In this document: positions 1 to 6,644 of the stretch, in pieces | Layout: each line of letters begins with the position of its first letter | Position numbering within the stretch: the stretch's first letter is position 1 | Source of the DNA: Hyphococcus sp. | GTDB lineage: Bacteria; Pseudomonadota; Alphaproteobacteria; Caulobacterales; Parvularculaceae | Length of the DNA: 12,605 bases | Direction: 5' to 3' | Assembly: GCA_021604605.1 (NCBI GenBank) | Contig: BQJH01000059.1 | Location: forward strand, 1-12,605 | Notes under the pieces: model-generated | The model's input: only the letters and a program-made list of their open reading frames with translations | Told to the model about the DNA's origin: nothing | The model's database searches: none | Made by a program: the position numbers and the translations under genes

Positions 1-669
1 ATCGAAGAAGCGTATGAGGTCGCGGATGCGATCGAGCGTGATGATATGGCCTCGTTGAAAGACGAGCTTGGAGACTTGCTTTTTCAGTCTGTTTTCCATG
101 CCCAAATGGCGAAGGAGGCCGGGATATTTGATTTCGGCGATGTGGTGGAAGCCATCACGGATAAAATGATCAGGCGCCACCCCCATGTCTTCGGCGATGG
201 CGATGCTCGCGATGCAGAAGAGCAAACAAAAGCGTGGGAAGAACAAAAGGCTGCAGAGAGGGCAGAGAAAGGTCAGGTAAGCCTGCTCGATGATGTCCCC
301 GCTGGCCACCCCGGGCTGACGCGCGCTGTCAAACTTCAAAAACGCGCAGCACGGGTTGGATTTGACTGGGAAGATGCACGCGATGTTCTGAGCAAGATAT
401 CAGAAGAAACGAAGGAACTCGCAGAGGCGGTTCAATCTGGCAATACAGACCATATTGAAGATGAATTCGGCGACCTGCTCTTTGTGTTGGCTAATCTTTC
501 ACGGCATTTGAAGGTAGACCCGGAAGCTGCGTTACGAAGAACGAATGAGAAGTTCATCCGGCGTTTTCAGTATATAGAAAATACACTGTCTAAAAATGGA
601 CGCGATATAAAAGAGGCTGGATTAGAAGAAATGGAAACGCTTTGGCGCGAGGCCAAAAGCAAAGAATAA
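1..669 (+). CDS. mazG: MazG nucleoside triphosphate pyrophosphohydrolase, 5' end missing
   Basis: MazG hydrolyses (d)NTPs to the monophosphate and pyrophosphate and acts in the cytoplasm, where it is linked to nucleotide pool cleaning and (p)ppGpp level. The frame is open from base 1, so the start lies outside the window; 222 residues are visible against about 263 in E. coli, so roughly the first 40 are missing. Two MazG domains can be seen. The first has the metal-binding pattern EEAYE followed by ELGDLLFQ and then the family stretch RRHPHVFGD. The second, after about residue 110, has EETKE followed by EFGDLLF. The retained stretch RAARVGFDW is also typical. The stop is only 3 bases from the stop of the convergent DUF6134 gene. 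Family assignment is firm. Confidence 0.95.
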   Translation: MEEAYEVADAIERDDMASLKDELGDLLFQSVFHAQMAKEAGIFDFGDVVEAITDKMIRRHPHVFGDGDARDAEEQTKAWEEQKAAERAEKGQVSLLDDVPAGHPGLTRAVKLQKRAARVGFDWEDARDVLSKISEETKELAEAVQSGNTDHIEDEFGDLLFVLANLSRHLKVDPEAALRRTNEKFIRRFQYIENTLSKNGRDIKEAGLEEMETLWREAKSKE

Positions 670-672
670 ACG

Positions 673-1326
673 TTAGTCCAGATATTCTTGCGAGGATGCA
701 TACTGTCGGTCAGTTGGCGCGAGAACGTAAGTCAGCTCTTCCCCATCGACGATAAAGTTAGATCCGACCCAGCGCTCACCTTCATACCAAATGTTCAAGG
801 CGACAGTTCCGGTCAGCCGGTAATGTTCAGCCGTTTGGTCATGGGGCGCTAACGTCTCGCCAAGATTTTCTACTTCAATATCGATAATTTCGCCGGTCTG
901 TGTGTTGATCAACGCTTCAGCGTCGACAACTGATTTATCCCAGTAACTGGAGGGAGCAGAATTTGCCGGCGCCATGCCTTCATATTCGCTGCCGTTAATG
1001 TACAGCCCACCATCGCGATATTTGGCGTCAACAGATGACACCTCACCATTATTGTCAGTGTTGCTGACAAGAGAGATCAGCTTGTCATCACGCCAAACCT
1101 CGCGCGCGGTGTGGTCATATTTGAAAACCGGGATCGGGCCGAATTTCACGCGCATCTCGATCTTTGTATCCACGACCGTGCCAAACTCGGTATTGCGCAC
1201 GTCGACAATATGATGACCGATTACTTTACCTTTATGCTTGATTAGAAATTTTGCATCGAGATCACGGGCTGATGCTGGCATAGTCGCCAGCAGTGCAAAT
1301 AGCCCGAAAAGCAACCTGAAGCTCAT
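673..1326 (-). CDS. Secreted DUF6134-like protein
   Basis: A 217-residue exported protein of unknown function. An N-terminal signal peptide is clear (MSFRLLFGLFALLATMPASA, cleaved near ASA|RD), so the mature protein is probably periplasmic. The body is rich in beta-strand-type sequence with no catalytic motif that I recognise; the pattern KGKVIGHHIVD, then VKFGPIPVFKYDH, then a late YRLTGTVALNIWYE resembles the DUF6134 family, with DUF3108-type periplasmic proteins as the alternative. I chose ATG at 1326 because an AGGT lies about 10 bases upstream and the signal peptide then begins normally. An in-frame TTG at 1353 would add nine residues. It diverges from the cysteine synthase gene and converges on mazG, and neither neighbour suggests a role. 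Confidence 0.75.
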   Translation of the reverse strand: MSFRLLFGLFALLATMPASARDLDAKFLIKHKGKVIGHHIVDVRNTEFGTVVDTKIEMRVKFGPIPVFKYDHTAREVWRDDKLISLVSNTDNNGEVSSVDAKYRDGGLYINGSEYEGMAPANSAPSSYWDKSVVDAEALINTQTGEIIDIEVENLGETLAPHDQTAEHYRLTGTVALNIWYEGERWVGSNFIVDGEELTYVLAPTDRQYASSQEYLD

Positions 1327-1450
1327 GAAATCGTTACCTGACCTGTGTTTCAATGGTTTTACGGCGGGCGTATTGATTCAGATCACCGTCCCGGTCATCT
1401 CGAAAACATGACACTGCAGGCCAAAGCTTAGAAAATACCGGAATTATTCG

Positions 1451-2452
1451 ATGATATTTAGTGAAAATGCGCTCGATCAGATCGGCAACACGCCGTTGAT
1501 TAAGTTGCGAAGAGCATCAGAACAAACGGGGTGCACAATCCTTGGCAAAGCTGAGTTTCTGAACCCCGGCCAATCGGTCAAAGACCGCACAGCGCTAGGG
1601 CTTATCCGAGCGGCGGAAACATCCGGCGCGTTACGCGCCGGGGGAACCATTGTTGAGGGAACGGCTGGTAACACAGGTATTGGCCTGGGGCTTGTTGGCG
1701 CCATCCTCGGCTACAGGGTTAAGATCGTCATGCCGCGCACGCAGAGCGACGAGAAAAAGGCTGCAATTCGTCTTCTTGGCGCAGAGTTGGTTGAAGTCGA
1801 TGCGGTTCCTTTCGCCAATCCTGATAACTATGTCCATTACTCCCAACGCCTTGCAGAGACGCTGAACAAATCGGAACCGAACGGCGCATTTTGGGCGAAC
1901 CAGTTTGACAATACCGCTAACCGTGACTTTCACGCCCGAACAACCGGGCTGGAAATCTGGCGCCAGACTGAAGGCGAAGTTGACGGGTTTATTTGCGCTG
2001 TTGGCAGCGGCGGCACTTTAGCTGGAGTGACGGCGACCTTGAAAGAAAAAAAGTCGTCCGTTGTTTCCGGCGTCAGCGATCCATTTGGGTCAAAGATATT
2101 CAACTGGGTCAAGAATGGCGCTCTTGAATCAGAAGGCGGCTCCATTACCGAAGGTATCGGGCAAGGCCGGGTAACGGCGAATTTAGAAGATGTGAAACTT
2201 GATGAAGCGTTCCAGATCCCGGATAGCGAAATGCTCCAAACATTGTATCAGCTTGTTCAAAATGAAGGGCTTTGCCTTGGCGGGTCATCTGGCATCAACG
2301 TATCGGGCGCAATCCGTCTCGCAAAAACACTTGGACCCGGCCATACAGTCGTGACGATGCTATGCGATTACGGCAATCGATACGCGTCAAAACTCTACAA
2401 CCCGGAATTCCTGCGCTCAAAAGACTTACCTGTTCCGCCCTGGATGGTATGA
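1451..2452 (+). CDS. Cysteine synthase A-type O-acetylserine sulfhydrylase
   Basis: This PLP enzyme of fold type II would make cysteine from O-acetylserine and sulfide in the cytoplasm. The 333 residues carry the PLP lysine K44 in GQSVKDRTAL, the substrate loop at 71-76, the phosphate-binding GSGGT at 185-189 and the C-terminal GGSSG motif that binds the pyridine ring. The substrate loop reads TAGNTG rather than the TSGNTG of E. coli CysK, and the upstream VEG is also distinctive; my recollection is that a group of alphaproteobacterial cysteine synthases share this form. ATG 1451 is preceded by a weak CCGGA site. It is first in a same-strand run with a sulfurtransferase 31 bases downstream and a cystathionine beta-lyase further on, which supports a role in sulfur amino acid metabolism. 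A related cystathionine beta-synthase-type activity is less likely but cannot be excluded. Confidence 0.88.
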   Translation: MIFSENALDQIGNTPLIKLRRASEQTGCTILGKAEFLNPGQSVKDRTALGLIRAAETSGALRAGGTIVEGTAGNTGIGLGLVGAILGYRVKIVMPRTQSDEKKAAIRLLGAELVEVDAVPFANPDNYVHYSQRLAETLNKSEPNGAFWANQFDNTANRDFHARTTGLEIWRQTEGEVDGFICAVGSGGTLAGVTATLKEKKSSVVSGVSDPFGSKIFNWVKNGALESEGGSITEGIGQGRVTANLEDVKLDEAFQIPDSEMLQTLYQLVQNEGLCLGGSSGINVSGAIRLAKTLGPGHTVVTMLCDYGNRYASKLYNPEFLRSKDLPVPPWMV

Positions 2453-2483
2453 TCGGGAAAGCTGATCGCGGGAGAATAGCTTC

Positions 2484-3380
2484 ATGGCAGACTTTGGACC
2501 GCTCGTATCCGCCTCCTGGCTTCTGGAAAATAATGGCGCACCTGATTTAAAACTCGTTGACGGCTCATGGCGAATGCCGGGTCAGGGCCATGCCTACTCT
2601 GATTATAAAAAGCGCCATATTCCAAGTGCGATCTTCTTTGATATTGATGAAATCTCCGATCAAGCGAGCGATCTGCCACATATGGCGCCCTCGCCGGAAC
2701 AGTTTGAGCAGCAAGTTGGCGCTTTGGGTATTTCGGATAAAGATCGCGTTGTTATTTATGATGATCAGGGAATGTTTTCCGCCGCTAGGGTCTGGTGGAC
2801 CTTTAGATTGATGGGTCACGAGCAAGTCGCTGTCCTCGATGGCGGTTTACCCCACTGGCAGGAAAAGGGCGGCGTTCTCACGGATGAAAAACCTTCGCTG
2901 TCTCCCACGGCATATAAGGCAAGCTTCAAGTCTAAGCATGTCTGTAATGCTGCTACAGTTCTAAGCGTTTTAAAGAGCGGAAAAGCAGCCGTTGTTGACG
3001 CGCGCCCAGCATCCCGGTTCGCCGGTGAAGTAGACGAACCACGTGCGGGGCTTCGCAAAGGCGCCATGCCGGGCGCGGTCAACGTGCCGTTCGGCCATCT
3101 CCTGCGAGAAGACAAAACAATGCGCTCGCCCGAGGATATTCAAAAAATCTTTAAAGCGGCCGGCGCCCAAATGGACCAGCCCATCATCACCACTTGCGGG
3201 TCCGGCGTCACGGCGGCAATTCTCTCTCTCGCTCTTGAAACTGCCGGGCATCACCGTCACAGTCTTTACGATGGGTCCTGGTCGGAATGGGGCCAGATTG
3301 GCAATAATCAAGCAGGCAGTAATGAGGCAAGCCGTGCAGAACAATTCCCCGTCGTCAAAGCAGAACAACACTCCTCCTAA
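2484..3380 (+). CDS. sseA: 3-mercaptopyruvate / thiosulfate sulfurtransferase
   Basis: A 298-residue protein with two rhodanese domains. It would move sulfur from 3-mercaptopyruvate (or thiosulfate) to a thiol acceptor or cyanide, and is probably cytoplasmic as no signal peptide is seen. The N-terminal domain (about 1-135) has the structural signature YDDQG and VLDGGLPHW but lacks the active cysteine. The C-terminal domain (about 155-285) carries catalytic C238 in CGSGVTA; that loop composition (CGSGVT) is the one associated with mercaptopyruvate sulfurtransferases rather than the CRKGVT of thiosulfate rhodaneses. ATG 2484 has a good GGGAGA site upstream. The gene lies 31 bases after the cysteine synthase gene, so the two are probably co-transcribed and may link cysteine formation with sulfane sulfur supply. 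Confidence 0.92.
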   Translation: MADFGPLVSASWLLENNGAPDLKLVDGSWRMPGQGHAYSDYKKRHIPSAIFFDIDEISDQASDLPHMAPSPEQFEQQVGALGISDKDRVVIYDDQGMFSAARVWWTFRLMGHEQVAVLDGGLPHWQEKGGVLTDEKPSLSPTAYKASFKSKHVCNAATVLSVLKSGKAAVVDARPASRFAGEVDEPRAGLRKGAMPGAVNVPFGHLLREDKTMRSPEDIQKIFKAAGAQMDQPIITTCGSGVTAAILSLALETAGHHRHSLYDGSWSEWGQIGNNQAGSNEASRAEQFPVVKAEQHSS

Positions 3381-3918
3381 AAATGGAGAACGCGTCAATG
3401 TCACTATTACCTATCTTGAGCAAAGTGAGCGGCCGGTTCTGCCAACACCACCACGGCCTCGAAGTAAAGTTGCCATATTGAGAGCGGAAAAGCCGCCAAT
3501 CCATTTCTACCGCTATCTCTACCGGCTTGTCGGTGATCCTTATAATTGGGTCAGCCGCCGCCGGATGAGTGATGAATCTTTAGCGGCGATCATCCATGAC
3601 CCATCCGTGTACGTCTATGTTCTTTATGTGAATGGCGCCCCCGGCGGCATCGCTGAAGTTGACGCCCGAAATAAAGACGCCCATGAAATCAAGTTTTTTG
3701 GCCTGGCGCCCGATCAGATTGGCGGAGGACTAGGCCGTTACTTCCTGACGAATGTGATCGATCTTGCCTGGTCTCACGGTGCTCACCGGGTTCAGCTCGA
3801 AACATGCACGCTCGATCATCCGGCTGCGCTGCCACTTTATCAAAAATTTGGGTTCCGTGTGATTGATCGACGCGAAGGCGTCGTTGAGTTGATGAGCCAA
3901 CCTCAAAATCCTCATTAA
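3322..3918 (+). CDS. GNAT-family N-acetyltransferase, start uncertain
   Basis: A predicted acetyl-CoA-dependent N-acetyltransferase with unknown substrate. The conserved part begins at VTITYLEQ and runs through FYRYLYRLVGDPYNW, a central VYVLYVNGAPGGIAEVD strand pair, the acetyl-CoA loop QIGGGLG near residue 132 and CTLDHPAALPLYQKFGF near the end, as in a family common in alphaproteobacteria. The start is a problem. Family members seem to begin a residue or two before VTITYLE, but at that place (3394) the codon is GTC, although a GGAGAA site sits just upstream at 3385-3390. The nearest legal in-frame starts are ATG 3322 and GTG 3334, both inside sseA; I give ATG 3322, which makes 198 residues and a 59-base overlap. 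Function class is firm, start is not. Confidence 0.82.
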   Translation: MRQAVQNNSPSSKQNNTPPKNGERVNVTITYLEQSERPVLPTPPRPRSKVAILRAEKPPIHFYRYLYRLVGDPYNWVSRRRMSDESLAAIIHDPSVYVYVLYVNGAPGGIAEVDARNKDAHEIKFFGLAPDQIGGGLGRYFLTNVIDLAWSHGAHRVQLETCTLDHPAALPLYQKFGFRVIDRREGVVELMSQPQNPH

Positions 3919-4004
3919 ACCCCAATGCGGCAACTGGCCCTTTAATTCCCCCATAAAAACAGGTTATTAAAGACCAGGTTTCATTCTTTCCTGTAGGCAA
4001 AGCC

Positions 4005-5168
4005 ATGAAAGACAATACAAAACTGATCGCCGCCGGGCGCCCTCATGGGCGGCGCGCGCATCCAGTAAACCCGCCTGTTGAGCGCGCCTCAACAATCCTT
4101 TTCCCGACTTATGATGATTATCTGGAAGGGGCAAAATCGATCACCTATGGGCGTTTGGGAACGTCGTCTCACCGGGCGTTGGAAGAAGCTGTCACCGCAT
4201 TAGAGGGCGGCTTCGAAACACGCCTCGCCTGTTCAGGCCTCCAGGCCTGCAATATCGCGATCTTATCCTTTGTCAGCGCGGGCGATCATATTCTGATGAC
4301 GGACAGCGCCTATGATCCAACCAGGAAGTTTTGTGAAAACTTTCTGCGGCGCTTTGGCGTTGAGACGACATTTTATGATCCGTTGGCGACAAAAGACGAA
4401 GTCACAGAATTGATGCGACCTAACACTAAGGTCATCTTCGCGGAATCTCCCGGCTCTTTAACCTTCGAGGTACAGGACATTCCAGCCCTTGCAGAAGCCG
4501 CCCATGAAAACGGCGCTGTCTTGCTGGTCGATAATACCTGGGGCGCCGGATATTTTTACAAACCGATTTCGCTCGGCGCCGATGTCAGTATCCAGGCTGC
4601 GACAAAATATTTATCTGGTCATTCTGATTGTCTCGTCGGAACCATTACCAGCGCCGATGAAAAGAGCGCTCGGAAAATATATTACGGGCTTTTACAGCTC
4701 GGCTCCAATGTATCTGCAGATGACGCCTATTTGACTTTACGGGGTATGCGAACCTTAGCCTCTCGCTTGAAAAGCCATCAGGAAAACGGGCTTGCTCTTG
4801 CCAAATGGCTTTCGAAGCGCAGCGAAGTCGACCGGATTTTGCACCCGGCCATAAAGGGGTGTCCGGGGCATGCCACCTGGAAGCGAGATTTTACTGGCGC
4901 ATCAGGGCTGTTTTCAGTGGTTTTGAAACCGGTCCCCCTGCCCGCCCTCAAAATGTTTTTTAATACGCTAAAGTTGTTCGCCATTGGCTTTTCCTGGGGT
5001 GGTTATGAAAGCCTCTGCTTACACACAGCGCCTGAAAAGCATCGCACAGCGACGAAATGGGATGAACAAGGGCACGTCTTGCGTTTCCATGCTGGTCTTG
5101 AAGATATTGGCGATCTACAAAATGATCTGGAAAACGCATTTACGGCGATGGCGATGCGGTTAGAATAA
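4005..5168 (+). CDS. metC: Cystathionine beta-lyase
   Basis: This PLP enzyme of the Cys/Met metabolism family cleaves cystathionine to homocysteine, pyruvate and ammonia in methionine synthesis, and can also release sulfide from cysteine. The 387 residues match the usual length. Visible motifs are YGRLGTSSHRALEEA with the PLP-phosphate-binding tyrosine, ACSGLQA, VDNTWGAGYF with the ring-contacting aspartate, and the Schiff-base lysine K201 in QAATKYLSGHSD. The C-terminal GFSWGGYESL is also typical and favours beta-lyase over gamma-synthase. ATG 4005 has only a weak AGG upstream. An 86-base gap separates it from the GNAT gene, so it may have its own promoter, though I find no convincing one and no SAM-type riboswitch. 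It is the last clear enzyme of the local sulfur amino acid group. Confidence 0.93.
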   Translation: MKDNTKLIAAGRPHGRRAHPVNPPVERASTILFPTYDDYLEGAKSITYGRLGTSSHRALEEAVTALEGGFETRLACSGLQACNIAILSFVSAGDHILMTDSAYDPTRKFCENFLRRFGVETTFYDPLATKDEVTELMRPNTKVIFAESPGSLTFEVQDIPALAEAAHENGAVLLVDNTWGAGYFYKPISLGADVSIQAATKYLSGHSDCLVGTITSADEKSARKIYYGLLQLGSNVSADDAYLTLRGMRTLASRLKSHQENGLALAKWLSKRSEVDRILHPAIKGCPGHATWKRDFTGASGLFSVVLKPVPLPALKMFFNTLKLFAIGFSWGGYESLCLHTAPEKHRTATKWDEQGHVLRFHAGLEDIGDLQNDLENAFTAMAMRLE

Positions 5169-5187
5169 GCCAACGATGGAGAGTTTC

Positions 5188-5487
5188 ATGCGCGCAGTTT
5201 TTCTTGCTTCGATAACCGTATTATTAGCCGGTTGCGCTTCATCTGGCGGCATGCGCACGATCAATTCAACGCCGCCCGGCGCTCTCGTAACGGTTGAAGG
5301 CTACGGCGAGTGTGAAACCCCCTGCACCATAAAGCTGGATGGCTCGCGGCATATCACTGTTGCAAAGGCCGGGTATAAGGCTCAGCGGTTTTACATTTCA
5401 CCAGACGGGCAACCTGTTGAGGTTATTCTCGAACTTGCGGCGCCCGCCGGCGAAGTTGATGAAACGAGTTTGCCTGCCATTGATTAG
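5188..5487 (+). CDS. Small PEGA-domain lipoprotein
   Basis: A 99-residue predicted lipoprotein. The signal sequence ends in the lipobox LAGC with the lipidated cysteine at residue 16, followed by serine and glycine, so it is probably held in the outer membrane. The mature part is a single PEGA domain (about residues 27-75): STPPGALVTVEG, a CETPC pair of cysteines, then KAGYKAQRF. PEGA domains are usually surface or periplasmic binding modules with no catalytic role. I chose ATG 5188 because GGAGAG lies 4 bases upstream; an ATG at 5176 would add four residues but has no site of its own. It follows metC by 19 bases and could ride on that transcript, though no functional link is evident. Confidence 0.82.
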   Translation: MRAVFLASITVLLAGCASSGGMRTINSTPPGALVTVEGYGECETPCTIKLDGSRHITVAKAGYKAQRFYISPDGQPVEVILELAAPAGEVDETSLPAID

Positions 5488-5489
5488 GC

Positions 5490-5511
5490 CGTGATTTATT
5501 TGGTAATCACG
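5490..5511. terminator. Weak dyad between convergent genes, possible bidirectional terminator
   Basis: CGTGATT at 5490-5496 pairs with AATCACG at 5505-5511 over an 8-base loop, exactly between the converging PEGA and DUF6607 genes and overlapping the DUF6607 stop. The stem is AT-rich and no clear T-tract follows on either strand, so this is only a candidate. Confidence 0.3.
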
Positions 5512-6488
5512 TATTCATCAATGACATCTGACGCTTCCAATATGGCATCAGCCAACGCCATTTCCTGATTTTTGACGGCGTCCGCAAGTTCTAGAATCTG
5601 CATATAGAGCTCTTCCGGTTCGCCCTGAATAGTGAGGCCAAAAGCAACATGAGTAGCTTCAACGCTGGCCCATTTTCCCCGCACAGCTTTCCAGAAGTCT
5701 TCTGTTGCCGCCCAGTAATCATCCCCAATGGAAATATCGAAATCATCGAACTTTTTGTAGGTATTTACAGCGACTTCCCGCACTAGAACTTGTGGCTTAT
5801 CACCCAGGACCAGTTTTGAATTATCCTGTTCATGAACCCAACCTTCTGGTATAATCGCATGGCGATTAACGGCGTCAACGGCCTGATAATCATCGCGCGT
5901 TGTAGCGTCACGGCGCGGTAATGGGCGCCACTCAGACGGTGGTGTCCATGCAGAAACACCGTTTTCATGTTCCCACTCTCCAAGGGCGCCATAGCGCGGC
6001 GCGTCATCAACCTGGTAGACCACTTGCGACCACTTGCCTTTCGAGGCGCCCGCGCTCACAGGGCGCTTCTTCCAGCTATTGTTGCCAGTAAAAACAAGTA
6101 CGCTCGCTGGTTCGTAACGCCAGTCCTGGCGCCAATGTTTGACTGGAAACTTCTTGTCCCCACCAACCACAAGAATATGCTGCAGGCTGATAAAGTCGCC
6201 AGTGTCCTCTATGACCCGCACGATTTCATCACCGCCGCTTAATTTGCGGTCTTTCAACTCGTACCCTTCAACAAAAGAAACTGTTTCGATGAAATCGAAC
6301 GTCACCCGATAGTTTCCTGCCATCGAGAGAATGGCGGCGCGGTCTTTTGCGTATTTTTCTGCGATCGTTGTTTCGCTAACCGGCGCGTTTGTTGTCTGAG
6401 AAACAGTTGGAGTTGTTGTGGCGCAGCCTGCGAGAATCAACCCGGTTGCAATCGAAATTAAACGGAAGAATCCGGCTTTTTGAAACAT
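5496..6488 (-). CDS. DUF6607 family lipoprotein
   Basis: A 330-residue exported protein of unknown function. The N-terminus has a hydrophobic stretch and the lipobox LAGC with cysteine at residue 22, so it is probably a lipoprotein. From about residue 50 it shows the DUF6607 pattern: an AGNYRVTFDFIETV start, VEGYELKDRKLSGGDE, LQHILVVG, KHWRQDWRYEP, GEWEHENGVSAWTP, RPLPRRD and later HAIIPEGWVHEQDN. The many Trp, His and Asp residues are notable but I cannot assign an active site. ATG 6488 has a strong AAGGGGAC site. It diverges from the heme-type TonB receptor gene across a shared Fur-box promoter region, so a role in iron or heme acquisition, perhaps in processing or tethering a substrate, is a reasonable inference and nothing more. 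Confidence 0.82.
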   Translation of the reverse strand: MFQKAGFFRLISIATGLILAGCATTTPTVSQTTNAPVSETTIAEKYAKDRAAILSMAGNYRVTFDFIETVSFVEGYELKDRKLSGGDEIVRVIEDTGDFISLQHILVVGGDKKFPVKHWRQDWRYEPASVLVFTGNNSWKKRPVSAGASKGKWSQVVYQVDDAPRYGALGEWEHENGVSAWTPPSEWRPLPRRDATTRDDYQAVDAVNRHAIIPEGWVHEQDNSKLVLGDKPQVLVREVAVNTYKKFDDFDISIGDDYWAATEDFWKAVRGKWASVEATHVAFGLTIQGEPEELYMQILELADAVKNQEMALADAILEASDVIDEYVITK

Positions 6489-6514
6489 ATCTGTCCCCTT
6501 GAAGTGTTGTGTCC

Positions 6515-6553
6515 GAAAAGAAATTGACCTGTTGGTTGGTCAGATTTCTTTTC
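6515..6553. repeat. 39-base near-perfect palindrome in divergent promoter region
   Basis: Left arm 6515-6529 and right arm 6538-6553 are reverse complements over 15 positions, with a single extra base (G6543) in the right arm and an 8-base spacer (TGTTGGTT). It covers the -35 region of the plus promoter and touches the -10 of the minus promoter. Because both predicted start points lie at or beyond its right edge, an operator for a dimeric regulator seems more likely than an RNA hairpin, but that is inference. Confidence 0.6.
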
Positions 6554-6559
6554 TATAAT
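6532..6559 (+). promoter_or_regulatory. Predicted promoter of the TonB receptor operon
   Basis: A perfect TATAAT at 6554-6559 is preceded after 16 bases by a poor -35 (TTGGTT, 6532-6537). Start of transcription would fall near 6566, giving a leader of about 77 bases. The -10 lies inside the Fur-like box. Confidence 0.55.
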
Positions 6560-6580
6560 GATAATGATTCTGAGTTGCAA
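6552..6580 (-). promoter_or_regulatory. Predicted promoter of the DUF6607 gene
   Basis: On the minus strand TTGCAA (6575-6580) and TATAGA (6552-6557) are 17 bases apart. Start of transcription would fall near 6545. The spacer contains the Fur-like box, and the -10 overlaps the plus-strand -10, so the two promoters would compete. Confidence 0.5.
6554..6572. promoter_or_regulatory. Fur-type iron box
   Basis: TATAATGATAATGATTCTG matches 14 of 19 positions of the classical Fur consensus, with an unbroken 11-base core ATAATGATAAT. It covers the -10 of the receptor promoter and lies between the -10 and -35 of the DUF6607 promoter, so binding would be expected to shut off both under iron excess. 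Position before a TonB receptor supports the call. Confidence 0.7.
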
Positions 6581-6598
6581 TCGCAAAAACACCATGAT

Positions 6599-6644
6599 AT
6601 CGACCCCTCAGTTGCAAGTCATTCTTAATTACCGAGGGGTCGAT
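6599..6644 (+). promoter_or_regulatory. Inverted repeat that could sequester the receptor RBS and start codon
   Basis: ATCGACCCCTC (6599-6609) is the exact reverse complement of GAGGGGTCGAT (6634-6644), with a 24-base loop. The right arm contains the only good ribosome binding site (GAGGGG, 6634-6639) and the first two bases of the ATG at 6643. In the mRNA an 11-bp stem, with a further G-U pair at 6598/6645, would hide both. Confidence 0.6.

Noticed and set aside
3043..3321. Long 5' extension of the GNAT reading frame inside sseA
   Set aside because: It is the out-of-frame reading of the second rhodanese domain, with Arg/Ser/Pro-rich composition typical of a shadow frame.
3919..4004. SAM or other riboswitch before the cystathionine beta-lyase gene
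   Set aside because: Only 86 bases, no paired structure beyond short AT-rich repeats; no riboswitch core recognised here or before the cysteine synthase gene.
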